NCBI RefSeq assembly: GCF_020921035.1
Contig: NC_063160.1
Location: 15,403,095 to 15,467,094, forward strand
DNA length: 64,000 bases
Reading direction: 5' to 3'
DNA from: Rhodamnia argentea
Taxonomy: Eukaryota; Streptophyta; Magnoliopsida; Myrtales; Myrtaceae
Made by a program: the position numbers and the translations under genes. Shown piece after piece: positions 39,261 to 50,979 of this stretch (position 1 is its first letter; each line of letters starts with the position of its first letter). The notes under the pieces are model-generated. The model made no database searches. It was not told the DNA's origin and was given only the letters and a program-made list of their open reading frames with translations.

Positions 39261-39955
39261 AATTCTTGGACATGGCACGGTCGATTGTTTTGATCCATGT
39301 CAACTTCGACATCATGTCGTTGGACGGAAGGTAGCCGTTGGAGATAGATGCCAAGGTCAAGGAAGACAGGAAGCTCCACTTGACAGTGAGAAGGTCCAAT
39401 GCTTCGAGGTCGGACATCTTCTCGAGGAGGTCACAAGGACTGCCCTCGATCATTCGTAGGCCCTCGGCTCTAGTCGATGGGGTCGTTGGTCCACGCCGAG
39501 GCATCAACAACCCGCCGACAATGCCCGACCCCCTACCTGTGGTGGGGCGGCGGCCAAAGGCACCTATGTATTATTCTTCTTCCCTCAGGTTGCTGCGTGT
39601 TCTTCTCCTTCCAGTTTTTCCTTTTTTTAGTTTTTTTAGTTTTTAATTTAATTTTACTAAAATTCAAGTTTAAATTGTATTTTTACAAAAATGACCTTTG
39701 TTGGCCGAAATATATAGCCTACCGAAGAGGTCAAGCCCTCATCCGAAACCACCACGGCTATCTCGGGCTCTTATTTGAAATAACGAGAGCACTTCAGGCT
39801 CTTATTTGAAACAAAGTCCGCTTGAAGTCATTATTTGAAAAAATGATAGCACTTCGAGCTCTTAATTTAAATTTTTCCATTTTCTAACCATCACGAAGTT
39901 TTCACTTTCTTTGAATATTGTTTCATTTCAAGTTCTAGTTGAGTCCGTTTGGAAC

Positions 39956-40182
39956 AAGGGCTTGCTAATGGGCCAGCACAGACCAAGCATAATAGGCCCG
40001 GTAATATAGCGGGCTGTGCCAAGTACGGCCTGTTTGACATGGCACCGGCCACGTGCCACGCTGGCCTGTCAATGCTACCGGGCGGGTTGCTGGCACGGTC
40101 CGCTACATATGGGTTGTGCCGGGCAAGGCTCAAAGAAAGCCGGGCGGAACCAAACCGTGCCCTGGCCCATTGCCCACCCCTA
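39956..40182. mobile_element. Non-autonomous hAT-type element with terminal inverted repeats
   Basis: The left end (aagggcttgctaatgggcc) and the reverse complement of the right end (taggggtgggcaatgggcc) form imperfect inverted repeats of about 25 bases. Flanking 8-bp duplications are tttggaac (39948-39955) and tttggagc (40183-40190), which differ at one base. An 8-bp target duplication and a TAGGGNTGGCAA-like end are hAT features. The 227-bp interior is GC-rich and codes for nothing. It lies in the part of the spacer that unit 2 lacks. Confidence 0.75.
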
Positions 40183-41138
40183 TTTGGAGCTGCTTGATAA
40201 TCCGGTTTTCTTTTCTCGTCGCTGAACTTGTGTATTTTTGTTTCAGTTGGGTCGCTCTCATTAGTAAGAGAGAAGAACGTCTTCTCTCTTACACGGCGTT
40301 TGGAGTTTTTGGCCCCGAGTCACGCCCTGAGCCACTTTTTTCTTCCTCTCTCGGTTAAGTCCTTGAAAGGCCACTCTGAGGCTTCATCGTGCAGCTCCGG
40401 AAGAATGTCCGGAGGCATGCCGGTAACACTTTGGATCCATTTCGAGTCAACCAACGGCCAATTTGAGTTTTGCCGACATAATACCAAGAACTTACCAGAA
40501 GACTGCAGGATCTAACAGCACCTTCGACCCCCTAAAGGTAGGATGAAGTCCCACTACGTCGCTCCATAAGGCCGAGGACGAGGTTGGCACTACGGGATCC
40601 GCAATCCAATGCATTTCCTCTTTCACCCATTCTGTTAAGCTCTCCGCTGCGGGCGTGAGAAGTTAAGACAGGGCATGCCATCTTTTCTCAGCTCAAACGG
40701 TTGCTGCATTGTTTCTGCAACCAGTGTCCTAGACTTTCCAGAGAACCGACTTCTCGTGTACATAGTAATAATGCTGTTTTCTTGTTTCGATGCTTCAGAT
40801 AGATGAATGATGCATGCAACCTAAGGAAAAATAGTATTGATTACACTTCATTTCAAAGTGAGATTTCCAGCCTTGGAAATGCTAAGATGAAAAACTCCAA
40901 GATCTCTCTCAATGTAACTACGTATGAGAATGGCCGAATGGTCCTAGAAACAAATAGATAGAGACTGGAACCCAGCGGCCAGCCTTTTTCTATTTTCTCT
41001 TCAAAAAGAGAGCAAAAGACAAGGTGGCGACGCCTTAAATTAGCCAATTGAAGTTCCTGGTGTTTTCAAAGAGAGTAGTCAAGGTAGCATATTCATCACT
41101 TGAATGCCTTTGCTAGGACACAGAGTCCTCTAGCTGTT

Positions 41139-44100
41139 TCAGTAAGGTCGGAACTTCCTGGCAGCTCTCAACTGTTGTATTCGTTTTCTATCTTGCTCGA
41201 ATTTACTCTGCAACATCATTATCTCTGCACCAAACGAAAATTATAAGAAAAAAATAACAAAAACCACATCGCCAGGAAACATCCTAGCTCATTCAATGAT
41301 CAGATTGCCCATTCAGCAGGAAACTGTAGTCAAATGGTCCCCAATAATTCTTGACAGGTGATGATGCTTTGTATATGCAAACTAAAACCAGTAGCCGAGT
41401 GCCAAATAAAAGTCGACTACATGGACGTTTATGTGCCACATCGACAAAGATGCATTTCCTATATCCAATCGAAAGTGTTTACAGCAATATCAGACAGAAA
41501 TCTCTCTTTTTGTATGTGCTAACCAATATTTGATGTTCTTTCTCCTCACAAAAGAAACCATCTACTGAACAATGAAATGGAGAAATCAACATGCTGGAAG
41601 AAAATGGAAACTTTATGAATGCCAAAAAAATTAGACAGTGGTAGTCATTGAAGGTTATACAGCAGTAAACATCATGAAGGCTTAAAACCAGGATAAGAGA
41701 AGCACACACAATTGGGCAAACAGGATAATAGACAGGCCATACAAGCTCGAATGCATGTCATGCATGATGTGCCTGCATATAGCTACAGACAGACAACATA
41801 TGCAAATAGACATGCATAGGGACACATCCGAATATGGCCTATAGTATGCAGCTCCATACAGCTAGGCAGCTATTTTGAATCTTTGATGAAACAACCAAAG
41901 AGCGAGGAGATTTCTATTTAATGGGTCAGATCTAGGCAAAATATTGAAATGTCACATGCTCGATCATCCCACTTCAGAAATTAGCAGATGACACTATTTT
42001 GGCAAGTTATTGCATCGTGAAACATATGCTCCGTGTACGTGTTCAACATTATAGAAGTGTGAAGAGAAGCGCAAATAAAAGTAACAAGTATCCTCCTGAT
42101 TTTCTGAATGCATTTCATCACCCCAAGGACCTATCTAGCATGTCTGATGTTAGTTTATTTAGATATCAGTAACAGAAAATCAATATGGTATGTTAATGAA
42201 GTAAAATTTTACAAACAGGAGCAAATAAGGGAGGAGAATAAAGCTGAAACAATGTGAAAAAAAGCAACTAAAAAAACCTACTATCAACATTCCAAAGTTG
42301 CTCGTACTATTGTCTTAGCAACAAAAGAAGTTTGGCTCTTACCCAAGCAGTAGTCTCTAAAAAGAACGAAATTAAGCTACAAGAGAAACTCATCATACCG
42401 CTCCTCTGTGCTTCTCGTCTCTGAAATCGGTAAAAATCCGACCCAACTTCCTTGCGCTTCTTCTTAGCCAGCTTGTCCTCCAAAGCAGCCTGGGAAACAG
42501 AGCCAACAACAATTCCACTTTCACTATCTGTGGTCTTCTTCCTTCCTTTGTGATGGGTTACCACAGTCCATCCTCCCTCTGCAACACGGGCTTCTCTTTC
42601 TTTTCTTTCCTGTGGAGCGAGAATGATAAATGTGAATACAAGTGTGGCTAACTGAAAACTGCCGACAAACTGAAAGAAATAAATTAAAAGATCAAGCATA
42701 GGTAAATAGAAAATGATGATAATTTATCATTCAGCTCGGTACAAACACCAACCAACATGTATCTGAAGTAAATATCACTCATACAAGAATGAATGCACAA
42801 ACATTTGAGTCTTGCAAAACAGGGAAAATGTCCACACTGAACCAGCAAAAACCAGTAAAACATGGCAATAACCTCATGTTGCTGACAAGAGGGCACTTGA
42901 TCATTTCATTCACCCATGCCATGTTAAACCCGACTCTTTAGGTTTAAACTATATTCAAAATTACATCATCAGTGAACCTAGTTGTCCCGCTGGGCAAGCA
43001 TACCTTTGAGATGATGGCGAGGTACATAAATTGGGGATACTCTTTTATTCATGAAACATAGCACCTTAAAAGGATATGCTGTCACTTTACAGGGATAGGT
43101 GCATGACCATTATCCACATCAGACAATACTAAAGGACACTCGAAAAACCAAATAAGAAGTAAAGAATCGATAGATCTGCAATACCTGTTCCAGTGTCGCC
43201 TCGTGAGTGGTTATAAAATCATCAATTCTTTGTTGCAATACCTCTATTCCCGGTCTTTTCTGATAGTATTCCATCACCCACTCTGCATGTCAAGTTCATA
43301 TGAGGAGGTCCAAACAACGTGGTTCCATGTGAAAAATTTCCCTATGATTGCTCCAAGAAGTTGACAGTGACAAGATTGAAACAATTCTCAGCCCTATTTA
43401 GCAAGACTCTCAGAGTGCATCTTGGCGATGAAAAATAATCAAAGGAGGAGTTAAATTTCATACTCTTCATTCCTTTGGATTCGTCCTCATCCCCAGAAGA
43501 AATTTGATGAACATCATCCGGATCAGGTTCAGAGTTCTTATCCACTACTTGGTCAATATCTCTTGGAGACTGTAGGAGCTTCCTTTTCTTTCTCCTAGCT
43601 TTCTTAGACTTACCTACAGCGTGGGAAGAACAATGAATCACTGCTCACAGAAAAAGAGTTATCGTCAACAACCAATATTGCATCTGTCAGGTAAAACAAC
43701 TACTTTGCAAGCCACTAGTTATATTCCCAAGGTAAGGAATAGGATTCAGCTACTACCAGATAACCTCAGAGCCACCACCATATCCTTTTCAAGAACATCT
43801 TGATAATGGCTCTTACATACCCCTCATAGTCATAGGCAAATGTCTGATTCCTTACGTTTTGTTACTTCAGAAGTATCTCCATTCCCTGAGGAGGAGGCAG
43901 GATGAACCTCCCCAGGATCAGGATAGTCATTCTTTTTCAGTAGTCGGCCAAGTTCTTCCAGAAAGTCGCGATCCTTCCTTTTCTTTCTCCTAGCCTTCTG
44001 AGTCTTACCTGGTACAAAGGTGAAACAAGAAACACCAGTAAACAATATAATTTGATCCACAATATCTATATTGTAAGTAGGGTGAAACATTTATCTGCAA

Positions 44101-47100
44101 GCCTTATCTACATTAATTCACAATAAGAGCGTCTCCTTCCATAACTCCTTTAGAGCATACTATCATTTTCCTATTACCAGACAGTCTCAAGGCCAAGATG
44201 ATATATTCTTTCACAGGACATATCGAAATAAACTGTATGTATCACTAATAAGCATAAGCAAGCATCAAAGTTTTTACTTTTCATTCCTTCAGAAGCATCC
44301 TCAATCCTTAACAACATATGATGAACCTCTGGATCAGGTTCATCATACTTTGTTGATGGGTGGTCACCTTCTGACAAGTCATGATTCTTCTTCTTCTTCC
44401 TCTTGACCTTCTTCAATTTACCTGCATCATGGATAAGGCGAATAACAATGAGAACAAATGCTTTCTAAATAAAGTAAATGCGATACTTCGCAATCTTCAT
44501 GACGCATTGCCCCCAAAACATGATTATTCATAGTCATCAAACTTCAATCAACAGTAGTGAGATAATAGAATCTAAGGATCCTACCAGCTGCATGACCCTG
44601 ATAAAAATAGGAGACAAATTGTGGGACCAGTCGGACCATTAGACTTCAGTCTTCTACCACCTTCCGCATACATATATTCATAGCCTCAAACCAATCCCAA
44701 TGGGTTAATCACTTTCTGGATTGAATTATTTAGTGAAAACAATGAACTGTAAGGAATATTCTTTTTGCAAAAAAAAAAAACATATCACTGTAATCTAAAG
44801 AAGGAGCTAGCTGTGAGGAAGATCCTCAAACACAACTCAACAATCAGAGTTTGTTGAATCATAAACAATAACCACAGTACTGACCAAACTAAATCCTACA
44901 CCACCTCACTTTGCTCTTCATGTCTATTTTTTCGCTTATAAGGGGAAATACGCGACTGAATTCTTTTCAGAGTAGCATGCACATATCGTAGGACCACTCA
45001 GACCATTGAAATTTGGATGAGTCTTGTGTCTTCTTCCAACTAAGTACATTTTCCCATTAGGCAGGCCCAGGAGTATCACTTTCTCGATTAAAGTTATGAT
45101 AAACTAAATGACATTTTCCTAGCATCAAAATCTCAGTATCGACCCCTACCCTTAAAATCAGAACTATTATGTTTTTGCAGTAACACAATGGCATGTTTTT
45201 CTTCGTATTTTCTTGGTAGTGTAAGCCCTATGTCTTCCTGCCAATAGTATCGTCAATTTACTCCTCATGGAGATTCCTCAGTAGCAGTTAAATAGTATAT
45301 CACATAATTTTGATCCTTTCTACTAGGCCATGTGTGTGTGCATGACACAAATACACATGCACAGGCACATGCACCCACCCACCATACACACAAACAAATG
45401 CACACACAAACACCCTCCAACCCGCACGCACACATACACATAGAGAACATACCCCCACACACACATACACAGAAAACATGTATTGAAAATGAATGGTATG
45501 CAGCACTTTGCATAAGAAAAAATTCCATTTCTTACTCTTCATTCCTTCTGAAGTATCCTTGTTCCCTGACGAGACACGATAAACCTCCTCCTTATCAGTT
45601 TCATCATTCTTTCCCAGAAGCAGATCACCTTCTTCTGACAAGTTTTGATTCCTTTTCTTCCTCTTCCTCTCGTTAGCCTTCTTAGACGTGCCTGCAACAT
45701 GTTGAGGTAAGTATCAAAGGTGTGACATCCAATGCTTCGAATGAAGTAAAACTGATATCTCACAACCCTCATCGTGCAGTAAACAATTATTCATAGTCAT
45801 CAAATTTCAATCCCACTATTGAATTCATACAATTCTAGGATCCAAAAACCCGATTGTAGTATATGATCTTTGCTACAAAGAGCAGCTGAAAAATTGTAGG
45901 ATCAGTCGGACCAGTAGACTTCTCAAGAGTCTCTTGCCTTCTACCAAAGTAAGTGTAGTTTCCCATGTCGCAAGCCAACGAAGTATCTTTTTTTCGCTCA
46001 AATTCATTTTTAAAATAAAAAGGCATTTTCCTAGCATCAAAAGCCCAGTGTTCACCCCTACCACTGTCGAAGTAAACATGAGCAAGAACGATAAGAAATC
46101 ATCATAGATATCAATTTCCATACATGAAGCCATAATGTGAAGGACCTCAAACACAACTCAAACATCAGAATTACCATTGTCCTCCTCAACAACAGCCACA
46201 GCATCAACCCAACAGACACCAGCAAAACCTTCACGTACTCTCAAGATTTCAGTTTTCATAACATTGCGCCAGTATTTTCCAGGAAAAACATGCAAAAAGT
46301 GTCTCCAATACTCTCATTCTTTAACTTTACTGAATCTTATTTAGTCTCAAGTCAGGTGTCCAGCATTGCTTCATTGGGTTCTGTTTGCACATAGGTGGCT
46401 TTCAGTGTAGATTCAAGGTTCATGATGATTGCGTGTATTAGTGCGAGCAAAATACGATCACCTTCACTTTGTTCTTCAACCCAGGAAGGTATATTCAGTC
46501 AGAAGTCTTGCATAGAGGAGTCAAAAATTATGCACGAGAGAGGATTGCCATATTGCAAAACCAGAATGGTGAGTTTTAACATCCTAATTGGAAATAATGC
46601 TACAATTTTAGTTTTTCTAGCTTAATGTAGCATGTAGCAGGAAACCAAGATCATAGATCTATGATTCCTCAAAGACACTGCTCCAGCTTTTACGACTTCT
46701 GCTACGAGTAAATTTCCATTGCAGGCACCGACAAGCAAACAACATCACAACCTTATTGCTAGTTATAAACTATATAATCCAGTATTCGGAACTTCTGGAT
46801 GAAAAAAACAAAAAATATTGGCTAGTATTAGCAAACAAAAAGTACAGCTACATACTACTGATTCCTTGAGAATGGTCATCCACCACAGAAGTATGATCGA
46901 CCTCGCTCCTGTCGGGTGCACTGTTTGTTTCCTGTAATTGGTCTCCTTCATCCCTTAACTTGTTATCCTTCTGTTTTTTCCTGACATGTCTCTTTGACTT
47001 ACCTACATTGCAGAAAATGCTAGAAACAATGAAAACTTGGTAACAAAGTGCAATAGCCAAAGTTCACTTCTACAGAGTGCATACTTGCGAGTCCAGTACC

Positions 47101-47680
47101 ATTATGCCTTGAATTTGGTAATGCATATTCTATTTACAACTGAGTATAATCATGACAATCACTAAGAACAGTAAGATACTCACATAAAGAGGCACGTCAA
47201 ACTCCAAAGCAAATTAAATACTAGGTAGCAAAGTGAAAGGCCAATTTGCTGGAAGCATGGTGTACCCATATGCAGAAACACAGCAGGAGGCAAGAATACC
47301 ATATGCTTGAGCAAAAAGAATTCAAGGCTAATGAAGAAGGAAATCAAACTGAAGTCAGACAGATTTGTTCCAAATCCAAACTATCGACGAAACAAATAGA
47401 TCACTAATACCATGCTCAGCCTCCCATTGACCCCCATTATACTGCCCACTAGAACCTTTTTTCTCCATTTTTCCCTTCTTACCAGATGATCTGCTTTTTT
47501 CCATTCGTCCACTGATCTAACCAACCTACTATGAGGGGAACCAATAGGAAGGTGGAAAAAGACAAAACAACCATGCTACTCCTAAGCCATCTGACTTGCC
47601 GATTGCCATTATTGAAAATATTTACCTTTCTTCTCTCCATGCTCTTCCATTATGCTTCCAATTTCCACTTGATCTGACAT
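41139..47680 (-). CDS. RRP7-like ribosomal RNA-processing protein, intact copy
   Basis: Nine exons join in frame to 399 aa: 47680-47626, 47002-46856, 45691-45536, 44421-44278, 44008-43856, 43613-43464, 43282-43185, 42609-42399 and 41224-41139. Exon 1 gives the start MSDQVEIGS. Exons 2-6 each encode one Lys-rich to acidic module of 48-52 residues (residues about 19-268), for example SKKARRKKRK followed by VHQISSGDEDESKGMK. Exons 7-9 encode the C-terminal Rrp7 domain (WVMEYYQKRPGIEVLQQ, GGWTVVTHHKGRKKTTDSES, DFYRFQRREAQRSEIMMLQ) and end RAARKFRPY. RRP7 acts in the nucleolus on the small-subunit precursor; the basic modules may aid nucleolar targeting or RNA binding (inference). The gene spans the junction of the two duplicated units at 45160/45161, inside intron 3. 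It is the only full-length member of the cluster. Confidence 0.93.
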
Positions 47681-48650
47681 CGTCAAATAAGAATAAAAGG
47701 CCGAACAAATTGACTCCATCAGACATATGCTACATTGAATTCTATGCATGATATATCACTTGTAGCAAGAGTTTCACATTTTGTGGACATTAACATGTAG
47801 GGGTATGGCATGCACATGCTAAAAAACCAAGGCCGGTCACTCACATCAAGTACGGGACACAAGTACCTACAGTTTCTGGGAAAATCACTAATCAAGTAAC
47901 AAAATGAGGACATCAAAGGCATTGCCAGAGGAACATTCTCATACACAAAATACATACTCCAACCCAAATCAGCATGCACAAATCTACTCTGATACAACAC
48001 AGCTTCATTAAACATATATCGAACAATTGGTAACACGGGTTCAGAAGGTAAAGGAACAGGTCTCTACTGAGCGAATTCCCCTGCTTGCAGTTGGCAAACA
48101 AAAACCCGCACCACAATCATCATATTGAGTGAACCAGGATCACTTATGCTCTTGAGCTTAAGTAAAGTCGGATTCTCATACTAAGACATTTGCATCCCCT
48201 CTCTTGTCCATGAAAAACAAGAATATTTGGCTAATGGGACAACAAAGAGCGTTGGCGAAGGAAGACTAAACTAATGAAGGATGTCAAACACGGACAAGTC
48301 CTCAGCATTCATTAAAAGTTGGGAACTAAAATTACTAACCACAGATAGACAGACAGATAGACAGACACAGACAGACAGAGAGAGGGAGAGAGTATCGAAC
48401 CAGAGGCGCGGGTGGTTGCCAACGAGCTTAGCCGCCGAGGACGTGCAACGGAGAGCAAGCGATGGCGTGGGTTGTTGCGGGGAGGAGAGGCGCGCGTACG
48501 GTGGTCTAACGTTGAGGCTTCGAAGGCGCGAAGCCGATGGTGGCGGTGGCGGTGGCGGTGGGGGAGGGAGAGACGAGACGAGAGAGACGGGGCGAGTGAA
48601 CCACCTTTTCTTTCCCTAGTCTCTATTTGTCCAAACAAGTTGTTCATTTT
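47681..48650 (-). promoter_or_regulatory. Leader and promoter side of the intact RRP7 gene
   Basis: A GC-rich leader block at about 48390-48610 contains a (GGT/GGC)n tract near 48540-48560 and ends on the minus strand at a possible donor CTG/GTTCGA. A leader intron down to near the ATG is likely, as the region between is AT-rich and nearly the same in both units. The acceptor I favour in unit 1 (ttgttcag, just upstream of 37611) reads ttgttcgg in unit 2, so the intact gene must use another acceptor or an unspliced leader. No TATA box was assigned. Confidence 0.4.
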
Positions 48651-49214
48651 ATATTAAACTCTATTTTACTTTTACCTAACTGAAAACGCTTATTTAAAAA
48701 AAAAACGAATTTAGAGTAGAATTAAAACTTATAAACTGACAAAAGTCGGAACGAGAATAAAACATACATTAAAATTGAACTGAAAAATATCGAGCACATT
48801 ATTTAATTTTTTTTTCTCAATTGGGAGTTCGTTGTTCCTTTGAATGTTTCTCAAATCTCATGACGACAGAAAATGAGACGTTAAAGTTAGTTTTAGATTC
48901 GGTTTGCTTTTGAATTTCTATTCTTGAATTGTGATTGCCCTCTTTTTTTTTTTTTTTGGCCCTATTTTCTAGTGAAAATTTCCAAATAAGGGCGTGAAAT
49001 GAATTATGTTTCGGATAAGAGTCTGAAGTGCTTTCTTTGTTTGAAAAAAAGGATTTGAAATGTCAATATCACTATCAAAAAAGGGGCCTAACTTACTAGC
49101 TGATTAAGGGCATTTTTGTCATTTTATTTTATTTTATTAATATTTTTCTTTATATTTTACTTTTTCTTTTTTTGAAAAACTTTAAAAAAAGTAAAAGTAA
49201 ACAAAAATAAGCGA

Positions 49215-49435
49215 CCCACCTGCGCATGGCGTAGTTGGTTGAGCTTGAGCCCTTCTTCCTCTCATAAAAAGTTGAGGGTTCAAATCTTCTGGCCGAGTTC
49301 CTCGATTTAAGAGGAGGGCCCCGGCGGTGGGTTGCTGGGCTAGTCTCCCTCAAGGTATAGTCACTAGTTGGCCCTCGGGCCAGACGCCGGGCAAAGCCTG
49401 GTGGGGCCGATGGATCTTAGATATAAAAAAAAAAA
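49215..49435 (+). mobile_element. tRNA-derived SINE with 14-bp target-site duplication
   Basis: The head contains an A-box-like word tggcgtagttgg (49227-49238) and a B-box-like word ggttcaaatct (49277-49287) at tRNA-like spacing, as expected for an RNA polymerase III promoter. A GC-rich body follows and the element ends in an A run. It is flanked by perfect 14-bp repeats acaaaaataagcga at 49201-49214 and 49436-49449. Unit 1 lacks it and shows only one copy of a similar sequence (acaaaaataaagca, near 39074), so it inserted into unit 2 after the duplication. Confidence 0.9.
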
Positions 49436-49444
49436 ACAAAAATA

Positions 49445-49600
49445 AGCGAGAAGAGAGACACAAGCGGGAGGCAACGCTCCCTCTTGTGGGCATCGGTGCC
49501 TCGGCGAGGGTTTGCGAGCCCTTGCTAGAGTTGGGCGAGGTTGGGCGACCCTCGCCCGAGTCCGAGGGAGGGCCGCGGCCCTAGACCCGACCTTGGCGAT
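49445..49600. mobile_element. Dispersed GC-rich repeat core (copy 3, unit 2)
   Basis: It matches 39095-39240 of unit 1: ggaggcaacgctccc, gcgagggtttgcgagccc and gggcgaccctcgccc occur in the same order. Its right side is cut at 49600 by the hAT element. Confidence 0.6.
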
Positions 49601-50979
49601 AGACGTGGCCAAATGAAATCGTGGGCTCGGAACCGGCCCTTGAAGGGGGCGGTTCCCCCCTTCCCCCTAACGGTTCTTTGTTGCTTCAACAAAAAAAAAT
49701 TGATTTTTTTTAAAGTTAAATAACCCTCCCATTCTCTATAAATACATATCCTCTCCCTTTCATTTTTCTCACAAATCCTCATATTCCTGGATATGATTCT
49801 CGTGAGTATACATATTGAGAAGACGACGACGATAATATCAACGTTGTTCTCATTCCGAACGTCGAGCACGTCCCAACACAAAAAAGTCTTCATCCTCCTA
49901 CCGTTATTGAAAAAACATCGACGGCAAATGAACCGGAATGGAAGGGCCGAGAGAGTACATCCAACTTGTGGCTGCACTTCGACAAGCTATATGATGAAAG
50001 CGAAGGTATAAATTGTAAATATTGTTAACAAACATACAAATTTACCAAAGGAAACGGTTACGGAACATTCTGTCGGCATCTAATGAAAAAATATCCAACA
50101 CAAGCGAGGATCGACATTACGCGACAACAAATTTCCAGGTACGCCAATCCTAATACTCATCCTTTATTCCGTTATACCGATGTACTTTATAAATAAACAT
50201 TAGCTAAATATGTTGCCCTTGATCATGCTCTATTTACTACTGGTGAAAATTTTAATTTGAAATTTTTGATAAATACTTGCGTTGGTTCGCAAGCACCAAC
50301 TATTCTGAAAACCACTCTTAAATGCGAACTTTCGCATCTTTATAACAAATAAAAAAAATATTTGGCAAAATTTTTTGCGGAATCCAATGGACGTGTGCAT
50401 TTAGGTAGCGATATTTGGAGTGATCTTTGGCAAATTCATTCTTATATGGGTGTCATGTGTCATTTGATAGGTGACGATTTGGACAATTCAAAAAGACTTA
50501 TTGCATTTCGAGTTTTTTATGAAAAGCATTCGGCTCATAATATTTATAGAATAATTATGCAAGTTTTAGAATAATATAATTTGATAAATAAAGTATTTTC
50601 AATTGGTTTTGATAATGCCACCGCAAATACTGCTTTCATTCCCAAATTAGAAAATATTTGTAAACCCTCTTTTGGCGGATAATTTTTTCACATTAGAAAT
50701 GCTTGCAATGTTTTAAATTTATGTGTACGAGATGGTTTACGAACTCTTGAGACTTCTCTAGCCCCAATAAAGGGTGCAATTAAATTTTTATAGAGTCGTG
50801 CCCATTTTATGAAAGCATGGAGAAAATTTTGTAAACAACATGAGAGAAGAGAAAAAATGTTTTCAAAAGATATTCTGACTCGTTGGAATTCTACGTACGA
50901 GTTGCTTCATCAAATTTTTGATTATAAAGATTTATTATGTATGTTTATTTCGCAAAATATTCCCGAAATGGTCGTCCAG
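49600..50979 (+). mobile_element. Truncated and decayed hAT transposon with transposase relics
   Basis: The left end tagacgtggccaaatg resembles hAT terminal repeats and abuts sequence shared with unit 1. From about 50362 the plus strand shows transposase relics: DIWSDLWQIHSYMGVMCHL, then an FHIRNACNVLNLCVRDGL phrase, and near 50870 the diagnostic DILTRWNSTYELL. Stops and frame changes interrupt it. The right terminal repeat is missing: the element stops at about 50979, where shared spacer resumes. Insertion followed by a deletion that removed both the element's right end and the equivalent of unit-1 bases 39240-40423 explains this. Confidence 0.85.

Larger units (their letters stand above)
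38285..41138. other. Spacer of unit 1: leader of the truncated copy, transposon pieces, 3' flank of the intact RRP7 gene
   Basis: 38285-38520 holds the GC-rich leader of the truncated RRP7 copy with a (GGT/GGC)n tract at about 38428-38452. 38560-39000 is AT-rich. 38930-39260 carries the dispersed GC-rich repeat. 39240-40423 is present only in unit 1 and includes the small hAT-type element at 39956-40182. From 40424 the sequence again matches unit 2 and runs into the 3' untranslated region of the intact gene. Confidence 0.65.
35078..45160. repeat. Large tandem duplication, unit 1
   Basis: The unit matches 45161-54654 over nearly its whole length, with small differences and several large indels. 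It contains, left to right, the 5' half of a minus-strand RRP7 gene, a spacer with transposon pieces, and the 3' half of the next RRP7 gene. The left edge reads acttaaggaactattatg; the matching point in unit 2 reads cttaaaatcagaactattatg. Divergence looks like a few percent by eye. Confidence 0.88.

Noticed and set aside
48312-48647. His/Arg-rich open frame in the RRP7 leader
   Set aside because: It arises from the (GGT/GGC)n tract and GC-rich leader and differs strongly between the near-identical units, as expected for non-coding sequence.
49541-49977. Overlapping open frames at the hAT left end
   Set aside because: They are created by GC-rich repeat and terminal hAT sequence; the transposase relics begin later, near 50362.
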